Below are positions 30,880-41,240 of a DNA stretch of 64,000 nt, piece after piece. This DNA comes from Lucinisca nassula. Its lineage: Eukaryota > Mollusca > Bivalvia > Lucinida > Lucinidae. Every line of letters starts with the position of its first letter. The stretch's first letter is position 1. The notes under the pieces were generated by a model. The model was not told the DNA's origin, searched no databases, and saw nothing but the letters and a program-made list of their open reading frames with translations. The DNA lies in the NCBI GenBank assembly GCA_963580285.1, contig OY757024.1, positions 120,528,045 through 120,592,044 of the forward strand. Reading direction: 5' to 3'. Position numbers and translations under genes: made by a program.

Positions 30880-31491
30880 CATTATGAAAACACACCCATG
30901 CGAAGTGGTGCATTTTTACACATCTCCGAAATGGCCATTTTCCTGATGAATACAAATACTGCAAACATAGGTTGTGGGTGCTTGTTAGAACTGCCTCATT
31001 GTGGCGGTTCTAATGAGTACCCATAACCTATGTCTTGGAGCAAGAATAAGAAAAATTATGAATACCCCGGTATACCCCAGTTTTCTTTACAGTAGAACTT
31101 TGATGGCTCGAACACCGATGGCTCGTTTACCATGGCTGAGTCGAACCCCTTCTTGAGTCCCTAGGGAATTTCTGTACGTAAGAAATAGGGAGAGTAAATA
31201 CTAGGATATTGTTGTCTTTTATCTTGCAAATGTATGCTGTGTATACTCATTAGAATTGCCTCGATGAGGCGATTCTAATGAGTACACACAGCATACATTT
31301 TTCATTATAGAACATAGAAAAAATGTCCTAAAGTATGTCGTTATGCCTCCTGGCAGTCACCTCAGTGGCTCGAACTACCCCTGTCTCGAACAGATTTTCA
31401 TGGTCCCAAAGGTGTTCGAGCCATTGAAGATCGACTGTATATAAAGTGGGGTATAGGGGGCTCTTCATTTCATTCACTTGTTCACGTGATG
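30880..31491 (+). mobile_element. R1 MITE split by a TA-inserted MITE
   Basis: R1 starts CATTATGAAAACACACCC and ends TTCACGTGATG. Its TTCTCTATATAAAG segment is interrupted at 31090-31437 and reads through perfectly if the insert and one TA are removed. Confidence 0.8.
31090..31437. mobile_element. pogo/Tc1-like MITE with TA target duplication
   Basis: CAGTAGAACTTTGATGGCTC at the left and GAGCCATTGAAGATCGACTG at the right are inverted; TA lies at 31088-31089 and 31438-31439. TA duplication and CAGT-type ends fit the Tc1/mariner-pogo superfamily. Its centre (about 31237-31292) is an R1-like palindrome, TACTCATTAGAATTGCCTC / GAGGCGATTCTAATGAGTA. Confidence 0.75.
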
Positions 31492-31565
31492 CATTATGGG
31501 TAGTTTAAAACTTGAAGGCCAAGACATCATCATTGATGCATCTAGCCCACACTGTTAACAATGAG

Positions 31566-31698
31566 GATTACTACAAATTCATAAACTGAATGTCAAACAG
31601 TGTAGATCCTGATCAGATGGCTTCTTCAGAAGCCATCTGAGCTGGATCTACACTGTTTGCAAAGATAGGGGTTGTCATGAATAGCAAGATAAGGGTTA
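31566..31698. mobile_element. TTAA-i MITE, left end lost
   Basis: TACAAATTCATAAACTGAAT, hairpin 31591-31660, end AGCAAGATAAGGGTTAA. Confidence 0.65.
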
Positions 31699-31739
31699 AG
31701 AAGATAAAATACCATAATGATCCCAATAATGTGAGGATT

Positions 31740-31948
31740 TGGGACAACAAGTGAAGAAGTCTGTGAAATGAACACCCAACCAAACCCCATTTTAAACAGA
31801 GAGAACTGGGGTTTATTTGGGTATACATTATTTTTTCTTATTTCCGCTACAAGACATACATGTAGGTTGTTGGTATTGGTTAGAACCACCCCAATGAGGC
31901 TGTTCTAACTGGAACCCATAACCTATGTTTGCAGTATAAATAAGAAAC
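31740..31948 (-). mobile_element. R1 MITE
   Basis: GAAATGAACACCC...CATTTTAAACAGAGAGAAC, then a diverged palindrome GGTATTGGTTAGAACCACCC / GGCTGTTCTAACTGGAACCC. Right end cut by the element at 31949. Confidence 0.65.
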
Positions 31949-32375
31949 AAGAGGACCATGATGGTTCTATATCGCTCACCTGAGCTTACAGATTCATTAA
32001 AGTTTCAGGAAGTTCCAGTCTGTCTGATCACTGGTTGTCATTCTGCTGCAGACGTTGGGAGGTTTGGCTTTGTCAATGGCCAAGTCTCGCTGGCATGCAG
32101 CATTGCACTTGGCATGAAAGAGCTATACACACGACCATGCACGTGTCTTGAAGGAGAGGTGTCAGCTCCTTGAACTTCTTCCAGGCTGTCTTCACACCTG
32201 ATGTGGTTGAAAAATCACAGCCATTGGCTGCAGGAAGCATGTCAAAACCAGAATTCAAATAAAATCCAAAATCTTATGCAGCCTTTCCCCCTACCTGATA
32301 ATGCTTCACATGAAATTTTATCAAGATTGGCCATGGGGTATCAGAGATATACTTATTTGAAAATATGAACCGCTG
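31949..32375 (+). mobile_element. CORE-type element carrying a LINE fragment
   Basis: Starts ACAAGAGGACCATGATGGTT...ATCGCTCACCTGAG and ends with CTTATGCAGCCTTTCCCCCT...ATACTTATTTGAAA, the same 3' block as at 40928-41022. Instead of tandem cores it holds ~255 bp of LINE RT sequence. Confidence 0.65.
32008..32262 (-). pseudogene. LINE reverse transcriptase C-terminal fragment
   Basis: On the minus strand one frame reads LPAANGCDFSTTSGVKTAWK then KKFKELTPLL; after a frameshift a second reads RVYSSFMPSAMLHASETWPL and TKPNLP, followed in a third by LQRLQQNDNQ. These are the order and wording of the segment downstream of the RT domain in a widespread animal LINE family, with at least two frameshifts. 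It occupies the place where tandem cores would be in its host element. Non-functional; either a nested insertion or captured sequence. Confidence 0.6.
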
Positions 32376-32429
32376 ACAGAGCATTACCATTCTAATACTT
32401 CACACGAGCTTTCGGCTCCAGCGAGCTAA

Positions 32430-32602
32430 ACATGCAATATGCTAGTTCTTTCAAGAAATCTTTTCTACTGTATTCTCTATCATTTTCTGAATCAAGAAGG
32501 GCAATCATTAGTTTCTGGTGAGCTTATGTATACGTCTGCCCAGGTAAAGTCTGGTTAAGTAAATTAACACATTGTATGCTGGTTGACTCTTCCATTGCAA
32601 TA
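32430..32602 (+). mobile_element. SINE-T body fragment
   Basis: CAAGAAATCTTTTCTACTGT, TTAGTTTCTGGTGAGC, CGTCTGCCCAGGTAAAG and GGTTGACTCTTCCATTGCAA match the body and tail of 24281-24584; the tRNA head is missing. Confidence 0.55.
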
Positions 32603-32651
32603 TGTTGGACAAGTCCATTTGTCATACTAGAATTTGTTTTTCTACAAAAAC

Positions 32652-34800
32652 ACAGATGTCTCCCCCGTTTTTGACTGTTAAGTATAACCTTGAAATTGGA
32701 GATATTGAGCTGGGTCTTGTGTTCAACACATCATCTAATGAAGATGAACATTTCTGCATAGAAACTTTAAAAATGTTCATAGAAAAATAAACAAGTTATT
32801 GGCCGTAAACAAAAAAAGCACTTTTTTACCTTTTACCTCTAAGTATGGCCTTGACCTTTGAGGTACAACCCATTGTCTCATGATGGTTAACATTTCTGCC
32901 AAATAATTTCATAATCCATCAAAGAATAAGGAAGTTATTGACTGTCCCTTTTTTACCTTTGACCTCTAGGTATGACCTTGACATTGGAGGTATGGACCTT
33001 GGTCTTGCACATGACTAATGGTCTAATGATGGTGAACATTTCTGCATGGTTACTTTATAAAGTCCATCCAGAAATAAAAAAAGTTAATGACTGGACACCA
33101 AAAAAAAAAAACAAACATTTTTTACCTCTAAGTATGACCTTGATCTTGGAGCTACCGACCTGGGTCTAGCGTGCACCACATCGTCTCATGATGGTTAACA
33201 TTTCTGCCAGGTAATTTCACAATCTATCCAGGAAGAAGAAAGCTATTGACTGAACACTAAAAAAGGCCCCTTCTTGTCCTTTGACCTTTTGTCCTTGACA
33301 TTTGAGGTACCAACTTGAGTCATGCACACAACACACCGTCTCATGGTGGTTAACATTTCTGCAAAGTAATTTCAAAATCCATCTAAAAATAAGAAAGTTA
33401 TTGACAGAACACAAAAAAGGCCCCTTTTTTTACCTTTAACCTCTATGTATGACCTTGACCTTTCAGGTACCAAACTGGGTCATGTGTTCAACACATCATC
33501 TCATGGTGGTTAACACTTCTGCCAAGCAATTTCAAAATCCATCTCAAAATAAGAAAGTTATTGACCAAACACGAAAAAAGGCCCCTTTTTTACCTTTGAC
33601 CTCTATGTATGACCTTGGCATTTTAGGTACCAAACTGAATCATGCATGCAACACATCTTTTCATGATAATTATCATGTTTGCCAGGTAACTTCAAATTCT
33701 ATCTAAAAATAAGCAAGTTATTGACAAAACCCGAAAAAAGGCCCCTTTTTTACCTTTGACCTCAAAGTATGACCATGACCTTTAAGGCACCAATCTGGGT
33801 CATGCACGCAACACATCGTCTTATATTGGTTAACATTTCTGCCAAGTGATTTCAAAATCCATCTAAAAATAAGAAAGTTATTGACCGAACAAGAAAAAAG
33901 GCCCCTTTATTACCTTTGACCTCTATGTATGACCTTGGCATTTTAGGTACCAAACTGAATCATGCATGCAACACATCTTCTCATGATAGTTAACATGTTT
34001 GCCAAGTAACTTCAAATTCTATCTAAAAATAAGCAAGTTATTGACAAAACCCGAAAAAAAGGCCCCTTTTTTACCTTTGACCTCTAAGTATGACCTTGAC
34101 CTTTAAGGCACCAACCTGGGTCATGCCCGCAACACATCGTCTTATATTGGTTAACATTTCTGCCAAGTGATTTCAAAATCCATCTCAAAATAAGGAAGTT
34201 TTTGACCAAATACGAAAAAAAGGCCCCTTTTTTTACCGTTGACCTCTAAGTATGACCTTGACCTTTGAGTCACCAACCTGCCTCATGCGCACCACACATA
34301 GTCTCATGGTTGTTAATAATTATGCCAAGTAGTTTTAAAATCCATCTCAAAATAAGAAAGTTATTGACCAAATACGAAAAAAGGCCCCTTTTTTTACCTT
34401 TGTCCTCTAAGTATGACCTTGACCTTTGAGGTACCGACCTGATTCATGCGCGTCTCACATCGTCTTTTGGTTGTTATATTTCTGCCAAGTAATTTTAAAA
34501 TCCATCAGAAAATAAGAAAGTTATTGACCGGACACGATTTGCCCATGCTGCGATGATGCATATATACATACCGACAAACTTCCAAGGGAGATAATTCAAA
34601 AAGTATCAATGCGAGAGTCATACTTCTTGTGCACTGCACGTCGTCTAATGCTGATTCATATTTATACCAAGTTTCGTGAAGATAGCTCTAATGGTTTTCA
34701 AGTTATACAGCGGACACGAAAGTGTGACAGACGGACAGACAGACACCCGGGGGAAAAACAATATGTCTCTCCGAAAGAATTTTTTTCGGGGGAGACATAA
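32652..34800 (+). mobile_element. CORE element, 160 bp units, ATGTCTCCCCCG ends
   Basis: ATGTCTCCCCCG near 32656 is inverse to CGGGGGAGACAT near 34786-34797. About eleven units share TATGACCTTGACCTTT; spacing is 160-162 bp from 33448 onward (33448, 33608, 33768, 33928, 34089, 34251, 34412). Then a unique 3' region, GACAGACGGACAGACAGACA (34727-34746) and the terminal hairpin. Frames inside follow the unit and are not genes. Confidence 0.8.
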
Positions 34801-34805
34801 TAAGG

Positions 34806-34977
34806 GGTGTCAGGCCCGACTCCGGCCTAATTTTTCATTTATATTCTATTTTTGACAGAAAATTCTGTTAGTATATAGTGCAGGCCCTGATCAGATGCCC
34901 CGTTCTGCGGTGTCTGATCTGGGCCTGCACTATTTGCCAAATACCCCTTTAGGGGTTCCCCGCATACGATGGGTTAA
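34806..34977. mobile_element. TTAA-ii MITE, left end lost
   Basis: Hairpin 34872-34938 (GTGCAGGCCCTGATCAGATG...CATT-type loop...GGGCCTGCAC), end ACGATGGGTTAA. Confidence 0.6.
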
Positions 34978-35032
34978 TCAGCTAGATATGACTGAAACAG
35001 CATTGACTGGGCCATAAAACAAACAAAAGTGA
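34978..35032 (+). mobile_element. SINE-T tail fragment
   Basis: ATGACTGAAACAGCATTGAC then TGGGCCATAAAACAAACAAA, the 3' end of SINE-T. Confidence 0.5.
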
Positions 35033-35293
35033 TTAGTTTTGAAGGTTCAAAAGAATTGAATATGCTTTCATACACAAAATCAAACAACAATACCATCATC
35101 AAATTCGCGCTCCATAACTTTGCTGTGATAGGCAGAGTTATGTCCCCTCAGCCGCAGTCTTCTTCAAAACAGAAACACTCCTCTGCTGAAAATGAATAAT
35201 ACAGACATCAAGTTCCAGATATGTAAATGTAACAAAGGTAGTTAAGTGAACCCTTATCCTGCTTTGCAACACACATTTACGACTATAAGCCTA
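35033..35293. other. Unassigned interval
   Basis: No repeat family or exon recognised, apart from ACCCTTATCCTGCT near 35250, a TTAA-i end fragment. Confidence 0.35.
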
Positions 35294-35524
35294 TTAACCC
35301 CTTTTGTACCAAATGGAATCTTCCTCCTTATGTATATGTATAGGAATTCATTTCAATTTTTAGGGGTGACAGGTTGTGTTTTCATCAAATTTATTTGGAA
35401 AATGACTGAACTTTTAGCAAACAGTGGCGGCCCTGATCAGACATCGGGTTCTGCAGCGTCTGATCTGGGCCTGCACTGTTTGCCAAAGTACCCATTTGGG
35501 GGTTTCTGGTACTAAATGGGTTAA
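35294..35524. mobile_element. TTAA-ii MITE, intact
   Basis: TTAACCCCTTTTGTACC to GGTACTAAATGGGTTAA; hairpin 35416-35485. TTAA at both ends. Confidence 0.75.
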
Positions 35525-35905
35525 AATACTTGATCCAACTTATACCTGAAAATTCACAAACTGAATGACAAACAGTGTAGATCCTGATCAGGGGCCAGTT
35601 GTTCAAAACTAACGACGTCGTTAGTTAACGTATCATTAAAACTTTGATCATTAATTATGGCAAATATGCTGAAATTTTTGCTGAAAAAAGGTGAGCAGCT
35701 TTTGCATCAGCAAAAGCTGCTCACATTTTTTCAGCAAAAATACCAAAATGTATGATATTGTACTTGCTAGAAGAGTTAACAATATGACCACTAATGAGCT
35801 TGTTAAGCTAACGATGCTTTGAACAACTGGCCCCTGATGGCTTCCAATCTGGACCCACACTGTTTGAAAAGATAGGGCTATGGAGTTGTCGTGTTCAGCA
35901 GGATA
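35525..35905. mobile_element. TTAA-i MITE interrupted in its hairpin
   Basis: ATTCACAAACTGAATGACAA and GTGTAGATCCTGATC lead into the GGCCAGTTG element at 35591; the other hairpin arm resumes as GATGGCTTCCAATCTGGACC and the end GCAGGATAAGGGT follows. Confidence 0.65.
35591..35835. mobile_element. GGCCAGTTG TIR element, copy 2
   Basis: GGGGCCAGTTGTTCAAAAC at the left, TTTGAACAACTGGCCCC at the right; hairpin about 35678-35746 (GGTGAGCAGCTTTTGC / GCAAAAGCTGCTCAC). Better preserved than the copy at 4717. Confidence 0.75.
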
Positions 35906-35921
35906 AGGGTCCTACTTAAGG

Positions 35922-36937
35922 ATGACACGATTAATTGTATAATCCATTAATTGATTGATAAAGTCCACAAAAATGATTATCAATTCTGATTTTCTTTTAA
36001 TCGATTACTTGATAGGTACAATTTACTACCCAAAGTTATGCCTAAAAAGGCCCGTTTACACGAAAAGATTAGTCTTATATGATTAGTCTTACAAGACAAA
36101 TCTTGCCATGTAAACCCTGCTATTACACAGTCTTGGGAGTCATGTATGATAGTCATGGCAGATAGAACATGTTCTATTTCGGCAAGACTAGTCATGCCAT
36201 TTCAGCCAATCAGAGCAAAGGTGACTGAGGTTAATTACTTCCACAGAAATTTTAGAGTCAAGGCTAAACATTCCATTGATAAATTGCCCTGAATATCGAG
36301 GTGTGAAAAAAAAGCAAATATGCCATGTAGTAGCCACCTGATCTGGATCTGCACTGTCGGCAGATTGTGAGTTTAACGAATGCATAACATGAAGTAATTT
36401 GATGGTTGGATATTAAAATTAGTTGTGGCTAAATTAAGCTATTCAGCCAGATAAAGGTCTTCTTTCCCTTCTCAGACTCAAAACTTGCAATTATTATCAT
36501 ACATTAAGGAATTGCAAGATATTCTTCCTCCATTGTTTATCTCCTGATATAAGGCGGAAAAAATAAAATCATGTAAGATTTGTCATGATGTGTAAACGTA
36601 AAAATCTTTCCGGAGAAAATCATGCATGAAAAAATCATGAAAGACTAATCTTATGGTGTAAACGGGCCTTAAAATAGCTGGATGAGTGGCAAACAGTGCA
36701 GACCCTGATGAGAAGCCGCATTTTGCGGCATCTCATCTGGGTCTACACTGTTTGCTCAGGCCTGTCTGTTCAAATATACATGTGGCAAAGTGCAACATAT
36801 AGTAAGAGTCATGCTCAGACAGAAAGCCAGACAGGTAAAATTATGACAAAAACTGTAGCGATTACTAATCAATTATCGACCACAATGACAGGACTAATAA
36901 TCGATTATCTTTTCAGCTCCGATTAGCCAGCCCTAGT
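35922..36937 (+). mobile_element. GGCTGGC MITE split by another TIR element
   Basis: GGATGACACGATTAATTG to GATTAGCCAGCCCT, hairpin 36686-36756. The CCTAAAATAGCTGG segment is interrupted at 36048-36669. Confidence 0.75.
36048..36669. mobile_element. TIR element AGGCCCGTTTACAC, 5 bp duplication
   Basis: AGGCCCGTTTACAC and GTGTAAACGGGCCT are inverted ends, with AAGATTAGTCTT repeated inside each end. TAAAA at 36043-36047 and 36670-36674 is the target duplication. Interior ~620 bp without transposase motif; it holds a TTAA-i remnant near 36325-36460. Confidence 0.7.
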
Positions 36938-37083
36938 GCTATATGGAAAGCATATGTAAATAAGCCCATAAATTGCCAATCACAACAATTGTTGTCTGCT
37001 TTTTCATATAGCAGTTACTTTAATTATGGCACGAGTATGCACACACACAACCCTTATACACACGGTATGTATCGAATGCAGTT

Positions 37084-37356
37084 TTGTTTGTTTGATTTGA
37101 AGTTTAAAGTCCCCATCAACAAAGTATAGGTCATTTTGGAGCCAGTGAGTGTTTGAGTTTTATGTCTCACCAACAGCTAAGGTCATAAGGAGATGGCACC
37201 TTGGTTTAAAGACTGTTCCGAAAGTCTGGAGAAGCCCGGGATCGACCCTGTGATCCCTGGTTTACATGGCGAGCAGCATAACCATCACACCACGGAGGCT
37301 TCTAGTTCATTTTGGAGACGCTGCTTCTAATTTTGTGGGACTTTTACCCAATACTG
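37084..37356 (-). mobile_element. SINE-B interrupted by a tRNA-derived SINE
   Basis: TTGTTTGTTTGATTTGAAG then GTCATTTTGGAG; resumes at 37307 with TCATTTTGGAGACGCTGCTT. Cut at ACCCAATACTG by the next SINE-B. Confidence 0.75.
37142..37306 (-). mobile_element. tRNA-derived SINE with 11 bp target duplication
   Basis: The minus strand starts GCCTCCGTGGTGTGATGGTT (A box) followed by ACAGGGTCGATCCCGGGC (B box). TCATTTTGGAG is repeated at 37131-37141 and 37307-37317. Confidence 0.75.
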
Positions 37357-37640
37357 TTTGTTTGATTTAACTTCCCGGTCAACACTGTAAAGGTCATTTT
37401 GGAGATGTTGCTTCCAATTTTGTGGGACTTTTACCTGACACTGAGATGAAATAATATCTCAAGCCGTGTCACCCTATGAAACCAATAGAGTTTATTAGCA
37501 TGGATGGTCCCCCTCGCACTGTGGTTTCTGGGCAGGCTTAGATCCTCGGAGCGGTTTAACAGTACAAGTGTGCGGGCCGGATTCAGCTCTGCGTGGAAGC
37601 ATCATGCAGCCCATATACGGTATTTCTTCAGTATTTACAT
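37357..37640 (-). mobile_element. SINE-B copy
   Basis: TTTGTTTGATTTAACTTCCC to CGTGGAAGCATCATGCAGCC. Head-to-tail after the preceding copy. Confidence 0.7.
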
Positions 37641-37810
37641 TAGATTCTGTATCATATTTTCCGTAGTAAAATTGTATTTTAGCACCAATTAAAATCCTGC
37701 GGTATTCTCTTTGTGGCCATACTACTACAGCATGTCACTGCCCTCACCAGCTAATGGAAAAATACAGTGAGATGAAACACAGTGGGTCTCAACTCTAATT
37801 GTAGGCCAAA

Positions 37811-37828
37811 GATATATATATATATATA
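37811..37828. repeat. Short TA microsatellite
   Basis: Nine ATs in a row; the surrounding 37641-38085 shows nothing else recognisable. Confidence 0.7.
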
Positions 37829-38089
37829 TTAAAACTGTAAAGAAAAGATTTCTCAAGTGAAAGCTGGTACTGATATAAGCAAACAATGAGAAATAAAGAC
37901 ACAGAAAGGTGTGATCAATTTTCCTTCGCAAATTTACAATTTAAAAAGATGCCATGAACCCTGAGGGTGTCTGAAGAGCCAAAAGAGAAATCAGAATACC
38001 ACGGAAGACAATGTCAGTCCATCAAGGATACCGGGATTAGAATGTAATTTCAATGATTTGACCTGTCATCGGTCACAATTCTGCTTCTG

Positions 38090-38450
38090 AGGGCTTGAGA
38101 TGCCATTTCATCTCAAAGTCAGGTAAAAGTCCCACAAAGTTAAAAGCAACACAGGGATTTTCCTAGTTCAACTTTGGGGCCGGTAATCGGCCCCTATTTT
38201 TCCCAATTTAGAGACAGATATTCCCAAATTTGATAACAAATTTCCCAATTTCTGATGTTGTGCTACATTTGGATAATTTGGACATTTGGATAAAAATTTC
38301 ATGAAAATTAAACCAAAATTGACAAAGTTACAGCTGATTTAAATTCCCAACTATGAATATTAGCGAGTTGTTTTCTCAAACCCAGCAGCCCTTGGACCCT
38401 GATTCTGAAGGGTAGGAAAATCCCTGCAACATCTCCAAAATGACTGCCAG
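38090..38450 (+). mobile_element. SINE-B 3' part, split
   Basis: GGGCTTGAGATGCCATTTCA to TTAAAAGCAACA, resuming after 38426 with CAACATCTCCAAAATGACT. Confidence 0.65.
38152..38426. mobile_element. TIR element CAGGGATTTTCCTA, 5 bp duplication
   Basis: CAGGGATTTTCCTA at the left and TAGGAAAATCCCTG at the right; CAACA at 38147-38151 and 38427-38431. 275 bp, no coding capacity. Superfamily not assigned. Confidence 0.75.
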
Positions 38451-38634
38451 TTGATAGCCTCCTTCAACTTTTGAAGATTATGCTTTCTTGCACACCAGAC
38501 AAGGAAATCCGTGATTTTACCCTGGGATAGAAATTTATGTTTTGACCATGGTGTTCTGACCCAAAATCGAATATAATTGCGTGTTTGATAAATGCACTAG
38601 TTGATTACGACCTTGAACGCACTGTCATTAAGAT

Positions 38635-38689
38635 TGACGTCATACACGATCTGTGACGTAACTTTACATTCCTGCAGTGGCAGCACAAT
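38635..38689 (+). promoter_or_regulatory. Possible promoter: CRE sites before ATGGCGG
   Basis: Perfect TGACGTCA at 38635-38642, TGACGTAA at about 38654, then CACAATATGGCGGAC, which fits the YY1 motif at an initiator ATG. Non-repeat sequence on both sides. Inference only. Confidence 0.3.
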
Positions 38690-38760
38690 ATGGCGGACAC
38701 TGGTAACCGAAGTGACTGCAGCATTAAAATTCCACAAAAGAAATGGAAGTTATGCAAGAA
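38690..38760 (+). CDS. Candidate first coding exon, disrupted
   Basis: An ATG in good context (ACAATATGG) opens a frame of about 24 residues starting MADTGNRSDCSIKIPQKKWK, which then runs into a CORE-family insertion at 38760 and stops at a TGA in the repeat (38780-38782). The unique flanks, two CRE-like sites just upstream and a YY1-like motif over the ATG resemble the first exon of a housekeeping-type gene. No splice donor is visible before the repeat and no downstream exon was found. It may be a broken exon, or an exon whose donor was lost by the insertion. Protein not recognised. Confidence 0.25.
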
Positions 38761-38965
38761 CAAGAGCTGTCACTATAAGTGAGCAATGCCCCAGTAGGAG
38801 CCAATTTGAGGAAAAAAGTGCGGACTAGCTCACAAACCCACAAACAAATGGACAGTGCAAAAACTACATGTATATGCCCTCATTTGGGGGCATAAAAATA
38901 TAACAAAATTGTCAAAGAATTGTGGAATTAGTGTTGCAAGGTTTAAGAACGCGTTTTTTCAGACA
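38760..38965 (+). mobile_element. CORE element, short copy
   Basis: AAGAGCTGTCACTATAAGTG start, GGACAGTGCAAAAACTAC...CATTTGGGGGCATAAAAAT, then part of one unit (GTTTAAGAACGCG). Related to 11258-12345. Confidence 0.65.
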
Positions 38966-41100
38966 AGAGGGCCCAATGGCCCTATATCGCTCACCTGTTT
39001 GGACCCCAGGGGCATGATTGGCAGAAATGATGTAGGTGACCACTTGCCGTCGCTACATGCTAAATATCTAAGCTCTGGGCCCTGTGGTTTCAGAGAAGAA
39101 GATTTTTTAATCTTTTTTCCATTATGAGTCTATGGGAGCTAAGGGGCCCCAGGGCGTGGCCCATTTGGACCCCACAGGCATGATTTGCAGGATTTATGTA
39201 GGTGACCACTTGCCATTGCTACATGCTAAATATCTAAGCTCCATTTTTCCATTATGAGTCTATAGGAGCTAAGGGGCCCTGAGGCGTGGCCCTTTTGGAC
39301 CAAAGGGGCATGATTGGCAGGAATTATATGGGTGACCACTTGCCGTTGCTACGTACTTATTATCTAAGCTCTGGGCACTGTGATTTCAGAGAAGAAGATT
39401 TTTAAAGCTTTCTTATATTTTGAGTCTATAGGAGCTAAAGGGCCCCGGGGCGTGGCCCGTTTGGAACCCAGGGGCATGATTGGCAGGAATTATGTAGGTG
39501 ACCACTTGCTGTTGCTACATGCTAAATATCTAAGCTCTGGGCCCTGTGGTTTCATAGAAGAAGATTTTTTAATCTTTTTTCCATTATCAGTCTATGGGAG
39601 CTAAGGGGCCCCGGGGCATGGCCCATTTGGACCCCAAGGGCATGATTGGCAGGAATTATGTAGGTGACCACTTGGCGTTGCTACATGCTTTTTTCCATTA
39701 TGAGTCTATGGGAGCTAAGGGGGCCCGGGGCATGGCCCATTTGGACCCCAGGGGCATGATTGGCAGGAATTATGTAGGTGACCACTTGGCGTTGCTACAT
39801 GCTAAATATCTAAACTCTGGGCCCTGTGGTTTCAGAGAAGAAGATTTTTGAAGCTTTTTTTTCATTATGAGTCTATGGGAGCTAAGGGGCCCCGGGGCAT
39901 GGCCCATTTGGACGTTAGGGGCATGATTGACAGGAATAATTAGGTGACCACTTGCCGTTGCTACATGCCAAATACCTCAGCTCTGGGCCCTGTGGTTTCA
40001 GAGAAGAAGATTTTACGAAGCTTTTTTCCATTCTGAGTCTATAGGAGCTAAAGGGCCCCGGGGCTTGGCCCGTTTTAACCCCAGGGGCATGATTGGCAGA
40101 AATTATGTAGGTGACCCCTTGCTGTTGCTACATGCTAAATATCTAAGCTCTGGGCCCTATGGTTTCCGAGAAGAAGATTTTTGAAGCTTTTTGTTCCATT
40201 ATGAGACTATGGGAGCGAAGGAACCCCGGGGTGTGGCCCATTTGGACCTTAGGGGCATGATTGGCAGGAATTATGTAGGTGACCACTCGCCGTTGCTACA
40301 TGCCAAATACCTCAGCTCTGAGCCCTGTGGTTTCAGAGAAGAAGATTTTGGAAGCTTTTTTCCATTATGAGTCTATAGGAGCTAAAGGGCCCCTTGGTGT
40401 GGCCATTTTGGACCCCAGGGGCATGATTGGCAGGAATTATGTAGGTGACCACTTGCCGTTGCTAGTTGCAAAATATCTCAGCTCTGGGCCCTGTGGTTTC
40501 AGAGAAGAAGATTTTTTGAAGCTTTTTTCCATTATGAGTCTATAGGAGCTAAAGGGCCACAGGGCGTGGCCCGTTTTGACCCCAGGGGCATGATTGGCAG
40601 GAATCATGTAGGTGACCACTTGCTGTTGTTACGTGCTACATATCTAAGCTCTGGGCCCTGTGGTTTCCGAGAAGAAGATTTTTGAATTTTTTTTGTTCCA
40701 TTATGAGTCTATAGGAGCAGGGGGCCCCGGGGTGTGGCTAATTTGTACCCCAGGGGCATGATTGGCAGGAATTATGTAGGTGACCACTGGCCGTTAATAC
40801 ATGCTAAATATCTTAGCTCTGGGCCCTGTGGTTTCAGAGAAGAAGATATTTTAATTTTTTCCCATTGGTAGTCTATGGGAGCTATATGTTGCCATGGCAA
40901 CCAGAATTCCAATCTGATCAGCCCAAAAACCTTATGCAGCCTTTCCCCCTACATGATGATGCTTCCCATGAAACTTGATCAAGATTGGCCATGGGGTATA
41001 AAAGATATACTTATTTGAAATTGTTTACGGACGCACGCACAGACGGAGGCATGCACGCACGACAGACAAAAAGTGATCACAAAAACTCACCTTGAGCTAA
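38966..41100 (+). mobile_element. CORE element, ~167 bp units
   Basis: Starts ACAAGAGGGCCCAATGGCCC...CGCTCACCTG and ends ACGGACGCACGCACAGACGG...AAAAACTCACCTTGAGCTAA. GGGGCATGATTGGCAG recurs at 166-168 bp through about twelve units; two units carry internal deletions (near 39245 and 39688). G-rich units create long repetitive frames (GRNYVGDHL-type) that are artefacts. Confidence 0.8.
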
Positions 41101-41240
41101 TAATAAAGGGCCCTAATTCCTTTGTGTTAGGCACCCCTTTACCTCACAAGGAATGCATGTGCAAAGTTTCAGCACTATCGGTGAGGAAATGTGGAAGAAG
41201 TTCACGTAAAAAAACAAGGTTTTCGATCACGGTTCTTAGA
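41101..41240 (+). mobile_element. CORE fragment (11258 family)
   Basis: TTTGTGTTAGGCACCCCTTT, GGAATGCATGTGCAAAGTTT and GAAATGTGGAAGAAGTTCAC match the units at 11.4-12.3 kb. Confidence 0.65.

Noticed and set aside
32652..34545. CRISPR array
   Set aside because: Units are contiguous ~160 bp repeats without unique spacers, and the DNA is animal genomic.
38855..40619. Family of small proteins with GRNYVGDHL repeats
   Set aside because: They are translations of the 167 bp CORE units, with frame changes at each indel and no conserved start.
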